64,000 nucleotides of DNA. Source: Coriolopsis trogii. Lineage: Eukaryota; Basidiomycota; Agaricomycetes; Polyporales; Polyporaceae. Both the position numbers and the translations under genes were made by a program. The notes under the pieces were generated by a model. It did not search any database, was not told where the DNA came from, and saw nothing but the letters and a program-made list of their open reading frames with translations. Each line of letters begins with the position of its first letter. Position 1 is the first letter of the stretch. Of the stretch, positions 1-12,120 are shown in pieces. The stretch is from NCBI GenBank assembly GCA_020543525.1, contig JAHYIO010000036.1:620001-684000 (forward strand). Reading direction: 5' to 3'.

Positions 1-1650
1 CTTCCAATCAGCCATAACTGTGTGGCCTGGATAGATGATAGGTGCGTCTGAGAGAGGTGAAGGTAGAAAATTGATGCAAGGTGTGAGACAGGGTTGCAGG
101 CTCAAGGGATTCGTCCAAGGGGTTTTCCAGTGTAAAAAGAGTCCGGAGTGACGAGGGTATATATAAGGCTCCTTGGGCTACCGCAGGCCCTCAGAAGAGT
201 GCGGAGGGACTGCACCGGGAGCGCGAGACAACGTCGCTCGTGCCCGGGATCCGCCCGTCAGGGCTCGAGAACGAGCTTCGCAGATGCCTGCGGCACACAC
301 CGCGGTAGGTGCTGAAGCAAAAGAAGCTATGAGTCATGCCTAAAATCCTTGTTGCGGAAGCTTGATACTTGTGTCTCCCGCGGGTGGCCTTGTGTTCCTG
401 CTAAACCTTTCACAGGACCCGAAGGCTGCCATACCTGCTGACTAGGGCCGTAGCAGGCGTTTACGTACATTGATGCAGCATTTGGGGGTCTACCGCAGCC
501 TTCCATAGCTATGAAGCCACCAGGAGACTTGCGGATTGAAGGACGGTACGGAGGTATGGGCGCCTAATGGTCCCATTGATGCCAGCGAGCCCATCCATTT
601 GTGTGGCATCAGCCGGAGCCTCTGGTGATGCACCATGTGCAGTGTGATAGGCTTATATAGTCAGAAAGAGAGCTTATCTCCGGTCGAATGTCTCAATCGA
701 GACGGCCTCTACCATGCACGCCTTCAGACTCTGACCCTGTGTGCGAGAAAGATTGCCAGTGCAACTCCCGCTCATCCATTGTATGCCCCTGTACATATCC
801 ATAGCTATTCAAGCATAGTTAAGGAGTGACTTACATTGCTACCGGCCTGTAGTTAGGCGATTGGGAGCTTCAAGATTGTGAACCGTTTGTTGAGTCTGCT
901 GTGGTAGTGGCGCCGGCCGCTAATCCATACGAGGGAATTCCGGGAACCTGTGAGAACCTTGATTGAGGCCGCGATGTTCGAGCGCCCATTTCCAATGCGC
1001 ACGAAGTGAATACGTTGAACACTCTTGAGCATCGGATACATTTGCGCAAGGCCGAGCTCCCAGCATGTCGTGCAAACAAATCCTTCAGCATACCATGCAA
1101 GTATCCTCTGTCAGATCACTCGTCGCAACATTACACGCGGACGAGTAATGCAGCATATATGGGAGCAAAGATATCCTTTCTCCTATCGAGCGGTCTCTCC
1201 CTATAGTTCCAAGACGCTTGGATTGCGCTCCTGTGCTCGCAAGCGCAACCCGAGTGTCTGACAGTTCAAAGCTTCGAAGGAGCGGACGGCATCATCGGCG
1301 AACTCACACAAGCGGACGGACATGCAGGTAGAAATGTCGGTTAATAGACCTATACTCAAACTGAGGTGCATAGGTCGCTATCGAGACGCTTTGGGACATA
1401 CACAATCCGGTCGTAGAGAATGACAGATTAGAAGAACACCAGAGGATGAGATACGAAGGAAAGAGGGGCCAGTGGTAGGCGCAAACCGAGAGGCGGTGAC
1501 ACCTCATTAGGTTTGTTGCACTGCAGCATCTGTACGGTTACATGTTGATCATACTGTGATACTACACAAGGACTTGTATATGTTCGCGCTTTACGAAAGG
1601 ATGTGAAAGGCGTCGGAAGGAGAACGAATGTTGGAAGTAGGGGGCAGGTG
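1..1650. other. No gene recognised
   Basis: Only short, unrelated open frames are visible on both strands. A TATA-like run (tatatataagg) lies at about 160-172 and is followed by GC-rich sequence with small inverted repeats, but no convincing coding exon follows it. I see no recognised protein motif. Confidence 0.4.
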
Positions 1651-1683
1651 TCGCTCTCGGAGCTGGTGCGCTCGTCCCGATTG

Positions 1684-2396
1684 CTAGCACGGGCAGCTCC
1701 CGTCTCCCCGGAGCCGTGATGTGGCACCAATTACAATGATCGTTGGCGCGGTCGGTGTGCGAAAGACACCGTCCGAGGACCGAAGTCGAAGGTCGCCATA
1801 AGGTAGATGCTCTTCGCAGAGTTGAGATGAGGTGAGGTGTGTGGAGCGATGAGAGGCCGGAGATGCGTGTGCATCTTCTCGCAGACGCGCGGTGCGATGA
1901 AGTACCATCCATCGCGCGGGTTGCAGCTTCAGGGACGTCACCGAAGTTCGGACGGCAACCTGCAAGGACGACGAGGCTTGGAGCGGGAGTGTCCCGTCGC
2001 TCGGCAAGCGCAAATGCTTCGCGAGCGGGTAAGGAATTGTAGACCGCATTAACCGGGAGCTGGAGACCTTCTCCATACAGTCACTCCTGTCGCCCTCTTC
2101 ATATGCCTGAATACAGCGAAGACGGCGGGGAGCGACTCACATCCCACTTGATGCTATTGATCGCCTTGAGCTTCTCCCCGCCGTGCTTCTCGCCTGCTCG
2201 GCGATGATGCTCGTGTCCATGAATGTGCACGTACGGAGGAAGGTGTCCAGTCCGCCGAGCGTGCGCTCGACGTGGGAGATGAAGTTGGCATCCTTCTCGT
2301 TCGCCGCAGTGCTGTGTGCGTCGCTCGGATCCTCGTCCCGATCACGAGCCGTTGGTACTTGGGCTTGGACTCGTGCTTGAGCGCGTCCGCGAACAA
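1684..2396 (-). pseudogene. Unrecognised coding-like remnant
   Basis: On the minus strand around 2396-2150 the reading is protein-like but switches frame. One frame gives FADALKHESKPKYQRLVI; another gives NFISHVERTLGGLDTFLRTC and then KLKAINSIKW just before a GTGAGT donor. A further open frame runs from 2076 to 1684. The alternation of frames without splice signals suggests a decayed gene. I do not recognise the family. It lies on the same strand as the HECT ligase fragments at 4.3-6.4 kb, but nothing shows that they belong together. Confidence 0.2.
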
Positions 2397-2929
2397 GAAG
2401 ACCCGGTCAGCGGGCGTGGAGGAGCCGCGGGAGGAGACGTTCGATGTAAATCGTCCAGCCTTCGTGGAGCCGGGAGTGGGTCAAATTCGCTTGACTGGAA
2501 GGAAAAACAGTGAGGATGAGGTAACAAGAGCAGACAAAGAACATCGAACGTACGTTATGGTATTGTCGAATCATGAGTAGATCAGTCCGTGAACGACGAT
2601 ATCAACCTGATAAAACATGTTGAGAGGATGTTGAGGAGTAATTACGTGTACTCCTGCAAGAAACATACTCACAAGAGTTCAATCGCTGACGAGAAGAGCT
2701 GAGTCTATACATGAGCTCGTTCGTTCACATCCCAAAGACTGGGCCGTACGCACTCGGTGTAGGTAATGTCAAACACGAGTTCTCCATACCACCGTAGGGG
2801 AAGGAAGTGGGAGGATGAGCATGTCATTCACCCCAGACCGGTACGACGGTAGGATAGTCTCAGCGCCAAGAACCTGCATGAATCGGGTTAGAAAGCGGCA
2901 GCAATGCATCACAGCAGACTCGTACTTGC

Positions 2930-3283
2930 TCATGTCCTCGCTGAACTTTCAGTAGGCAGCGTCAATGAGCTCGGACTCTGCTTATACGCCCTCGTCCTGC
3001 CCTTATCCTCGAGTTGGGGAAGACCGCGGTAGCGGAAGTTGCCTGCGGCGATGGCGACGAGGCATGGTAGAATAGGGACGGGCTGATCATGGATGAGAGA
3101 TTGCCGAGTGTACAGAAGAGTGAGGCCATACCTACGTACGTGATCACATCCTTGCCGATCTCCAATCAGTCGTGGGTCGGCCCGTCTAACGGAGGGAACA
3201 CGCGAATGACAGATAGTTGGTGGAGTTGACCCACTTGAGTTCCTCCTGGGTATCAGGTGGATCCGACGGACCACGTAGTCCAC
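2930..3283 (-). pseudogene. Decayed start of a repeat-associated gene
   Basis: This 117-codon minus-strand frame begins MDYVVRRIHLIPRR and starts just inside repeat copy R1. The equivalent place beside repeat R4 carries a frame beginning MDYVILRVELDT (28584, minus), and beside R2 the plus strand has a related GATCTGGACTACATG. A GT-AG intron of about 48 nt precedes all three. The product is not recognisable, and the sequences diverge quickly after the shared start. Probably remnants of one duplicated gene or transposon family. Confidence 0.2.
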
Positions 3284-4086
3284 ATCGCGATCCTAATGTG
3301 AGGGCATGAGAGTGGTCCTCGGAACGAGTCCATGACTCACCATGTGCTTCCGAATGTGGGGAAACTAAAGAATTAGGCATCGTCAGAAGCTACCGACACT
3401 TGATTATTGGAGGCGTGAACGAAAAACGAAGCCAGTACATCCGCCACCTCATGATTGACCATGTCGCAACCATCCGCTCAGTGCGATAGAAACGAGCTCA
3501 TAGGACCATGGCGCGGCCCAGCGAGCGATCATGATGGCTGAGCATGAGACGGTAACTCAGCAGAGCCCAGGGGAATTCTGTTCATAGGGCCATGGTGCGA
3601 CCCAGCGGCCAGACGGCCCAGACCCTGCTGGAGGCTGAGGAGGTGACGGCAAAATGACAGACGAAGGGCACGGTATAAAGGGAACTTAAGATAGAGGCAC
3701 AACCCGACGGGACACTGGTCGTGGACGCATATATCCAAGAAACACAAACACTCTCCGTTCATACTCAAGCCAACGCGCGCCGAGCGTTCCACTCCCCATG
3801 GAGAGGACGCACTCGACATGCACCCCAGCGATGCACGCGTCGACATCAACAAGTCATCGCCAGCCTCCGAGGCCCATGCCCCATCGGACTGCGACCGTCA
3901 CCCCATGGTAAACTTGTCTGCAAGAATAAAGCAACGCGCGCTCTGCGTGTTCACTCCCCATGGAGGAACGCACTGGCACGTACCCCAGAGGTACACGCGT
4001 CGCCAGTGACAGGTTGTCGCCAGCCTCGGAGGCCCATCCCTCTTCGGACTGCGACTGCCGCCCCATGACAGACCCGACATGAGAGT
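3271..4086 (+). repeat. Dispersed repeat, copy R1
   Basis: About 0.8 kb that recurs at 32.3-33.2 kb (inverted), 34.6-35.2 kb (direct) and, in part, at 28.6-28.8 kb. Shared landmarks in order are a 48-nt GTGAGT...TAG intron-like piece read on the minus strand, a segment containing 'cagtacatccgccac', a block like 'catagggccatggtgcgac', and one or two GC-rich units of about 115 bp that each start 'ccccatggag' and contain 'cacgcgtcgac'. R1 has two units (about 3797-3910 and 3956-4070). Open frames through the units on either strand look like by-products of GC-rich repeats and not genes. Confidence 0.7.
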
Positions 4087-4343
4087 GCTTGCAATATCAT
4101 GGAAGTATAGAGCGACCATGCCCACAACGGCGGAAACGGACGCAGGGGAGATATCCATAACTATTGGTGAGAGGAAAGCAACACTTACTGGCGCTCCTCA
4201 GCCCATTGTTCTACGAGTCATCGGCCCTCCAGCGTGTGCGGCGGTGCTTGTTGTATGAGTCTGCGCCTTGCATGTCGGGATGTGAGGAGAGGGGATAGTC
4301 GAGGAGGGGAACAGAGAATCACGACCCGAGAGTAGCCAGCGCA

Positions 4344-6360
4344 TCATCTGGCCAAACTATCCTCGAACACGCGCTGGCTGCGCACGTTCAGCTGCAGGGT
4401 GCCGTGGTGCTCACGAGCGTGTAGCCGGCGGTGACGCTGCTGGTAGAAGTAGTCCCGCTTGTTGTCAAAGTCCAGAACGCGAGGGTCATGCACGAGTAGG
4501 GGAAACGATCCGCTCATCAGCGAGGGGTTGTTGCGGACCATCGGGTTGAGCACTTTGCGGCGGGCATCAGTGAACGTGGAGATGTCTTCCATCGACTCCC
4601 GAGCGCTGGCAGGTGAACGGAGCGATGTCAAGACGCGAACGATGCGGGTAGCAGCCCCAGAAGCAGTCTTCGGGCCGACGTACTTGTAGACGACCATCAG
4701 AAACTCGATGAGAGGAAGGAACAGAATGGCAACATGTTCCATCTCCGGCTTCTCCTCGATGATAGACAGGCAGTCACCAAGACGTTTCTCAAAAGGCGAG
4801 AAGCGGAAGCTCTTGTAGATGCTCTGCACCTGCTCCACGTTCCTTTCCGTCGAGTTGCGACGTCTTCGGCGAGCACATGCAGTCGATGATCTTGAACACT
4901 CGCAAGAGCTTCGCTTGATCAGACGACGCCGTTGGGCAAGACGTTTACGATGAGCCCAAGGACATGATGAGGGATTTGGGGAGAGTTGGCAGATCATGTG
5001 GAATTCGCAGCCGCGCCTGGCGCCCTCCCGGTGGCGGCGTGGGCGGGTCGAGGATGACAAGCGCACGAATGAGGAGGGGGAGAGAGCGGCGCCGCAGCAT
5101 GCCTCCGGCTCGGGGTCCCGGGGTAGACGAACCCGGTCGACGACGTAGACGATGTCGTCGATCGTAAGCAACGGCTCTGCAATGTTCGTCGACATGAGCC
5201 GGACTCCTGCATGTAGAAGACCTGCACGGGGTGTGTCCGCAAAGGGCATAGACGAGGATGGTACTTCCGGGTGCGACGAGCTTACCCAAGATTGCGATAA
5301 GATCCGTCATAGGCTCGTACACTGCAACTAAGACACCGGAATGCAAGTCGCGTGCGGGACTAGGAATGGTACTCGCCGTGGAGCATCTTGGCTTCTTCCG
5401 CCCACGGTGACAGCGCAGCATTCGTCGCGAGGTGGGTCGAGGAGTAGGGGGATGTGTTACATTCCTCTGCTGAGGGAGCGGGAATTTCGAGGTCATCGTC
5501 GCCTGTGTGCACCGTCGTCAGTCAACGCCCATTGACACCGTGTAATATCGCCTTACCTGCTCCGCGACGGCGTGTCGAGCGAACCGCACCAGTCCAAACA
5601 ATGGAATTGCCATCTACAGCGCTTCTCGGGCCTGTTCCAAAGGGCCTGTCCACAGGTGCATTCGCGGAACCTGCAGAGAAAACGAAGATGTTTGGTCCGC
5701 GGTGACCCCTCGTCGACGATACCAAGCTCGTCGGCGAATCTGACGGGGTTGCATGAGCGACACTGACACCCATACGATCGTCATCTCCATGGACTTACAC
5801 TTCTCTTTCTGAGATCACGTCGCCTTCATCGTCCATCTCCATAGCAGCAATGGGCATATCTGGGGCGAACGTCAATATTGTATGGAAGGGTGGGCTCATT
5901 GTACGAACCTCCCACGTCTTCCTCCTCGCCGCGCTCGTCGGATACGTCGTCAGGAGCACCATTGCCGACAGCGATGTCCTGCTTCCCGGTATCGTCAGTA
6001 GGCGGCATTTCGCGTTAAAAATTTTGAGCTTGCCTGCCACATAGCCTCCTTGCCTTCTTCATCCTCCTCCCTCAGAATCTCCCGTCTCGTCGTCCAGTTG
6101 TTTTTTGACGTCTCCTTCGTCCGTACCAGAAGTATCCTCGCTCGCGATCTCCACATCGTCATCTTCGTCCTCCTCTCCCTCCTCGTTCATGTAATCTTCG
6201 TCACCACGTTGCGAACGTTCGGATGGTTGAGGTCGACCTCCGCGAGGACGGTCGTGAGTGTCGATACGGAGTTCTTCTCCAGCATAACCTGAGCGATGTG
6301 TGTGATGGTGCCAAGAGTCATGAGATCTGAGAGGAGGAACTGAATTGCAGCAGTACCTTG
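4344..6360 (-). pseudogene. TOM1/HUWE1-like HECT E3 ligase fragments, catalytic part missing
   Basis: Two minus-strand pieces match the conserved stretch just upstream of, and into, the HECT domain of the large fungal ubiquitin ligases TOM1/HUWE1. The 4344-4880 piece reads EEKPEMEHVAILFLPLIEF, then VRNNPSLMSGSFPLLVHDPR, then VLDFDNKRDYF and finally LQLNVRSQRVFEDSLAR before a stop. The 6187-6360 piece reads TAAIQFLLSDLMTLGTI and VLAEVDLNHPNVRNVVTKI, followed towards 5800 by acidic text (EEGEEDEDDD, EMDDEGD) typical of the linker of this family. The stop falls where the HECT catalytic lobe should begin, and the next 180 bp on that strand show no HECT sequence. The full family protein exceeds 3,000 residues, so this is a broken relic or partial duplication. 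Sequence between the pieces (4.9-5.8 kb) is not recognisable. Confidence 0.5.
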
Positions 6361-8590
6361 CTGCTCCGCGCCGCCATCCTTCGAAGTTCGCCGGGGTCTG
6401 ATTACGCTCCTTCGGATTATATGACGAAAATGCGACTCGTTACGCCGGGTGATGACCGCCAGGGAAGAGGAGAATATATCGCCTAGGTCTTCAGCGCAGT
6501 GGATAGGAGCACCGTCCGGATCGCGACCTCGAAGTATGTAGCAGGTGTGTGGTCGGGCTCGGGCTCGGGGGACGGCGCGAGGCTCGACTCGGGTGCGTCC
6601 GCGAAGGGCATGTGACCCAAACTCTATCCCGTCGGGGTCATGTGATGCACTCAACAAGGACGCGTTTGAGCGCTGGTCGCCAAGAGTATATATAGTAAGT
6701 TGTCCTGTCCACCGCTGCCACCTCAAGGCTCTCTCTGCCCTGGAACTGCTCCCTCCGGGTATCTGAGAGCCTGCCTGAAGCCGTATCCAATTAGTCGATG
6801 GTGAGTAAGGTGGGTTTAATCAAGTTACTGCCCCTGGAAGCCTATTTCACGCTCACCAAGCATGACACGACCGGACGCGTCAGGACCAATCAAGGACGTT
6901 TTAGGATCGCGACCAATAAATCAGGGACGCGTCGAGAATGCGTGCCAACCGCGGACGCGTTATGGTGAGTCCTTGAACATTTGTCTCCCTCTCTCTACAT
7001 ACGATCCTGCGCTGGTATGGTACTTCCGAAATGGTGCTCAAAAGGTGCGTTGCCTGCTATGGTCCGTCACCTTCGACCCCCTTCTCGATTGCGGACACGC
7101 AGCAACGTGTTGATTCCTCCCCAATGACTGCTCTTCTTGGGGAAAAAGGAAACCGTTGTATGCATTCCCATCTTCCCTTTCCTCATGGCTCAACATCACG
7201 TTCCCTGACCACGCGTTCTACGGAGTACCCAATATGCATCCATCCCATCCACGATGACGGCCGTCTTAGGGATGAGGATTGGCGCCAAGGGCTTCGTTAG
7301 CAACTCCAAGTGGAGCAGGTTGAGGAAGAGGGGGTGACCGCTGACTGCGACTGCGCCTTCCATGCCCGGAGCACATCCAACACGCACTGGCCGACCGCAC
7401 TCCTCCACGAGAGTCGAAACCGAAGCCGCTCGCAGCTCTTGCGGTACTCGCCCTCAGGTACGTGCGAAGGAGGATCGGAAGTGCGCGGGCTGACCCTGCA
7501 TTGAGAATGAGGGCCTGACTACTCAACACATCGCTTCTCCCCTTCGTCTGCATGTTTCGCTCGGATCATCTTGGAAATGACTGGATTGAGCTCGTATCGC
7601 ATGTCGTCCGACGGCCGACGCACGCGCTCCGACCTCTCTTGTCCGGTCTCGTCGCCTTTGTCTCTCGGTATTACACCCGTTGCTCTGGTCCTTGTCGGAA
7701 AGAGGGACCTATGGCATCTCGCACGGACTGGTTAATGTCAATGGTAAGTTATGAATCACTCTGCGAAGTGCAGTCGTAACGCGTTGTTTATACCTGTGCA
7801 GTACGAAGTCGAAGAGCCCCGTTCGCCTCCTCCGCCTATAAGCTCGTACCGCACGTCACCGGTTGTGCATCTTTTCTGGGCCTTCTTTCGGACAGAGGCC
7901 CGTCCTGAGCAAGATTTTGCTAGCTCGTTGGGTCACAGAGGGAACCAGAATCGTCCGCAGGCAGTTATGTAAGCACGCAGAATATAGCTATAGAGACCAT
8001 ATCCACCCCCCGCCGTGATGGAATTCTTGCTGTTCATATGTCAATTGCGCTCGCTAATACTCTCCTTATGGACCGACGCTCCCGCACTGGGTCCTGTACT
8101 CCTTCTGCTTGACAACACCTTGCTGCTCTATAACTCTCTACCACGCATCATCACGTTATGCAAAGCCACCATTGTCATCTGCTCGGCCGACGACAGCTCA
8201 CAGATTCTTCGGAGACAGGCGGTCTATCAGGTTCGTAACAGTTTCCGTAGGAGGATATTCCCAGCTGACTCCTCGGTCAGCTGCATGTTGATATTCTGAT
8301 GTCGTCTACGCATGGTTGTACTATGTTTACACTCTGTCAGAAGTCACTAATTCGCAAACATGGCGTGTCTTAGGACTCCTGAATCCTGCCTCTTCTCACT
8401 GCGGCCGTGCGTTGCATGCGAAGACGTCTACCCGGTTCCTCTCAGGCGCTAATCTCCAGCAGCCAGCCAGGCTATCGGTGCTGGTAGTACGTTTTGCTGG
8501 TCTCGTACCCCGACGTACGAGACCACGTTCTTGCACCTGTACTGTTCGGGTTAATTGAAATATATATATAAGGGTCGCATGTTCTGCAAC
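6361..8590. other. No gene recognised
   Basis: Many short overlapping frames on both strands, none recognised. TATA-like runs are visible at about 6687-6694 and 8557-8572. Between about 6870 and 6965 the word GGACGCG(T/A) or close variants recurs several times. The open frame 7266-7553 (minus) contains leucine-rich text but no motif I can name; it could be a further relic of the HECT ligase. Confidence 0.35.
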
Positions 8591-8594
8591 CGAC

Positions 8595-9240
8595 AGCACG
8601 ACGCAGGCTCAAGGCAATGCACTCCACAGAACGGGAAGAGGCTGGGTCTTTGAAGGGTGGCAAAGGTGGAAAGGATACCGGAAAGGTGCGAAGCGAGAGT
8701 GGTGTAGTTGGGGAGTCTAAGCTATCAACGATGAGGTGAGTATTCACTTGCTCCCTTCCCCAGCCTGGAGAGCATATCCTATGACTTCATATACTATTGC
8801 TTGATCGCATGTCCGTAACGTCTGCCAAAATGGAGGCTATAGACTCTCAATGCGACACATATCGCGGTCACTGTGCCTCATTGCACACGTCCCCACCATA
8901 CGGGCACTGTCCACTGCAGAACGGGAAGGGTGTGTCTTCGTGTGCCCATCGTGTCACAAAGGGCGGATCGCTTTGCGCCCTACTTCGTGAGCCCTCTCCG
9001 TCTTCCCCCACCAGTGCAATACTCACTATCACATCTCCGAGTATAGGGTCTCTACCGATGAGACGGGCGACCAGTTCAGGCCTCATTTCGATGAGTTCGT
9101 TCGTCTCGATGCCAGTGGCGTCCGTCGACAACACGCGTGAGTGGATACATTGCCCACGGTAGATATACGCATTCGTCAGGTTAAACTCCAAATAAGAGGG
9201 TTCCCTGCTTCTATCGTGCACGATACTCTTCGAGGATACT
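8595..9240 (+). pseudogene. Decayed copy of the PHD/CHAT-like gene
   Basis: Nucleotide-level similarity to 30.3-30.9 kb is visible in order: 'cgacgcaggctcaagg' (8596 and 30300), 'ggaaaggtgcgaagcgagag' (8677 and 30417), a GTGAGTATTC donor, then the zinc-finger exon. In this copy the cysteines are partly lost (CDTYRGHC where the full gene has CDTCHRSLC) and the frame is broken, so no complete finger can be formed. The match runs through 'cttcgtgtgcccatcgtgtcacaaa' and fades after about 9,230. It is a duplicated and decayed relative of the gene at 29868-31956. Confidence 0.6.
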
Positions 9241-9454
9241 ACACAGGGCCCTTGAGCGCAAACCTACATTGTCTCCACTTGCCGTTTATCGTGACTCCGA
9301 GGCACCGCTGCGCTCTCTAGTGCTTCGAAGTTCTTGTTCGGACTGCTAACAGGTCAAATCGTCTCTTGTTTTTTTGGCAGAGTCGGTGAGATGCTTTGTG
9401 ACCGAGACTAGCACCTCGAGTGACTTCGAGTGACGGAAAGGGAGGCTCTACAAT

Positions 9455-9846
9455 CGGACGAAAAAGTCCCAGGTTTCATAAACTTGCGGACTTTGTTGTC
9501 CGCCTCCCCCATCTGTTGTAGCTTGCTGATGCCCCCAACCTATTCTACTACCATCACATCGTGTTGAGGGGATTGAATAGGGACTGTCTGTAAGACCCTA
9601 TTGACCGCTGCGATTGCATAGGCGACGGACAACGCCGCGGCGCGATGATTCCTGATAAGAACGCGCGCTTTGGTCGTCTTGAACTTGATACTGGGCGCTA
9701 TGACTTCCTGCCCCTTTTTAGAGCTCCGCGCCGCCTGGCGTCTCTCCATCTCTCGTCATCGTTTCCTCTGTCATACTCATCCCTCACGCCGTAGGCGGTC
9801 AAAAAAGTCCCGGAGGTTCATCAACCTGAGACTTCTTTGTCCGATT
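9455..9846. repeat. Pair of related hairpin-forming sequences
   Basis: Two similar imperfect palindromes lie in direct orientation about 350 bp apart: 'aaaagtcccaggtttcat' with its partner 'aaacttgcggactttg' (about 9461-9496), and 'aaaaaagtcccggaggttc' with 'aacctgagacttctttg' (about 9803-9840). Each could fold into a stem with a short loop, and both are followed by TTGTCCG. The DNA between them has no recognised gene. They could be ends of a small non-autonomous element, but I see no clear target duplication. Confidence 0.3.
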
Positions 9847-10137
9847 GTATATGGCTCCAGCAAGGGCCTTCAGGTTGACGAGCCCCAGTGCCTGCCGCTG
9901 ATGCAACACTAGTTCGGGATCTTCTCCTCCACATGGGCGGGCGGCTTTGCCACACTTCGCTCGGAGCAAACGGCCGGCTCACGTCAGTGGGGAAGAAGGT
10001 AAGGGGTTCTTTATATGACATGCACGGCAGCAGGCGTGTGAACATCGCTGAGCTACAAGTAGGTTCATCCCGCCGCCGGTACAAGTAGGTTCTCTTCCCC
10101 CACTTCCCCTCGTACACCCTGCCCGCAATCTCTAGTC
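9847..10137. promoter_or_regulatory. Upstream region of the alpha/beta hydrolase
   Basis: No coding sequence is recognised. The 60 bases before the ATG are pyrimidine-rich (cttcccccacttcccctcg), a common feature upstream of fungal start codons. No clear TATA box was found. Confidence 0.25.
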
Positions 10138-11547
10138 ATGTCGTTATCCCCAGAAACACTTTACCCTCTGACTTCGACCACGGTCACCTTCGAATACTGC
10201 CACGATCGCCCTCTTCGCGGCCTTGCCGTCCGCTTCGTTCGACCCGATCCTGCCCCTCAGGATGTCCGAAGCGGCACCGTCTGTTCACTAGTGCTATGCC
10301 CCGGAATATCTCTGCGTTTGTACCTCTCCGATGACCACATTCGTTATCGCGTCCTGATGCCGTATCTCATAGAGAAGGAGACCTGGCTGCCTGTCATCAA
10401 ACGGCTCTACCAGCATGCCTCGCAGCCAAGCAGTCGCGTCACCATCCACTCTATCTGGGTCATAGAGCGACCCAATCATGGGGACGCAGGGTTATTGAAT
10501 GAGGCCATGCTCAAAGAGCACTATCGCATCATCTGTGTGTTTTTCCTGATTTCCCACTAGCTCTCCCGTTGATTCTCGTTTGGGATGACAGTCCCCAGTC
10601 TCCAGTATGCAGCCGCTATCCGGGCATTCTTCAATTCATCTATCCTTTCCCCACTTGAACGATCCAATCTCATTGCTGTAGGACATTCTGGCGCAGGTGG
10701 ATCTATGTACGCCTCTCTGCTTCATGTTGAACTACCGGTCTTTGATCCATTATGTGCTCAGACTGCAGGCTATGGAACCAGCGACGTCGGATTTCCCCAT
10801 CACTCGTCTGCTTCTTGTCGAATCCCCTCACATCGGACACGAGGCCTGGGAGCCAATGAAAGTCCTATACAAGGCTGTCAAGGCATCCAACGCTCGCCGT
10901 CAGACCTCGTGGCCCTCCGTCGAGGATGCGATGAAGTACCTCAAGCGGCGCCCGCCCTGCAAAACGTACCATCCTGAAGTGTGGCAGATCATGTCTGTGA
11001 GTGTGCTCAACAGCCAGAGGAAGGCTTCTATGTGCTAATATTGTCACCGGGACCAACCATAGGAGACATACTTCCGCACGGACCCGCAGGACCCCCAATG
11101 TGTCACCACGAAGACAACCGTTGAGCAAGAGACTGCATGTTTTCTTGACGATGGCACCCACCTTGGGGCTCTGGATTACCTTCGCACTATATATCATGTT
11201 CTGCCCACTCATCTCATAATTGGCACGGTGGAAGATATTTGGTCAGTGTCTGTGACCTCGATCTGCATGCCTCAGCTAATATTCTCGAGGCAGGCCTCCC
11301 CAGATATACCAGCAGCAGCGCGAGAACATCGAACGGAGTCGCGATCACCTGGCCTCGATCACTACAATTGAGGGCGCAGGACACTACGTGAGTGTCCTCA
11401 TATCTGTCCATTACCAGAATGCACGTATGCTTAGTATGTATCTTTGACGTTATGAAGCTTCCTGTCCAGATGCCTGAAGAGCTCGCAGCGGAAATGGCCC
11501 GCCTGCTAGACACGTATGTCAGCGAGCCTCCGCATGCGCGGTTGTAG
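10138..11547 (+). CDS. Alpha/beta hydrolase-fold protein
   Basis: A multi-exon gene starting MSLSPETLYPLTSTTVTFEY and ending EPPHARL. In order it shows the fungal signature GISL(Q)KETWLPVI (joined across an intron), the nucleophile elbow GHSGAGG at about 10685-10706 (G-x-S-x-G), a cap region (LVESPHIGHEAWEPMKV), and the late motif EGAGHY followed after an intron by MPEELAAEMARLL, which supplies the likely catalytic histidine. An acid residue is probably in LIIGTVEDIW. Typical short introns separate at least six exons. Length (about 350 residues) fits small fungal hydrolases or esterases. No signal peptide is visible, so it is probably cytosolic. The substrate is unknown; near P450s and an MFS carrier it may be a tailoring hydrolase (inference). 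Confidence 0.8.
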
Positions 11548-12120
11548 CTATGAGGTGTTGAGTAAACAAATTCTTGGGAACTTCTACCCGAAAGGCTGTC
11601 CTAGCTAGGCATTCTGGAACGTTTTATTAGGATTGTTTCCCGGCCTTCACTCTGTTTCTGGCAGGCTGGGTCTGACCACCACCGTCCCGTATTGGACTTA
11701 CGACCATGGCTTGTGATCCTTGATTTCCTAAGTCGCCATCACCATTTGATGCATTGGAACCGCTCCTCGCGCGGAATATATTACACATTACTCGGTCATG
11801 TGCTGTGCGACACCATACTATGATTTAGTACCGGCTCAGGACCGCGTCATCAGAGGTGTCATACACAACGCTGAAAGCTACTGCAAGTTTCGACTGCGAA
11901 TGGAGTCATGGAGTCACACGACGTAGTGAGAGCGAGTACAGCGGAGGTAGCAAAGTACATCGAAGAGAGTCAGTACCGCGAGGAAAACAACGAAAAGCAA
12001 GACAAGAAAGCAATCGGTCGAGATTCACTTTGCTGAAACGGAATTTGAACAAGCATGCCACGGATTACAGGTTTACTGGAAGGCCATGCAGCAGAGTCTC
12101 TGTACCATACCGAGGCTGTA
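11548..12120. other. Convergent intergenic region
   Basis: Lies between the 3' ends of the hydrolase (+) and the first P450 (-). It contains no recognised coding sequence and presumably carries both 3' untranslated regions. Confidence 0.4.

Noticed and set aside
1..620. Possible LTR end or promoter with TATA-like run
   Set aside because: No TG...CA boundary, primer site or matching second copy in the window, and no coding exon follows.
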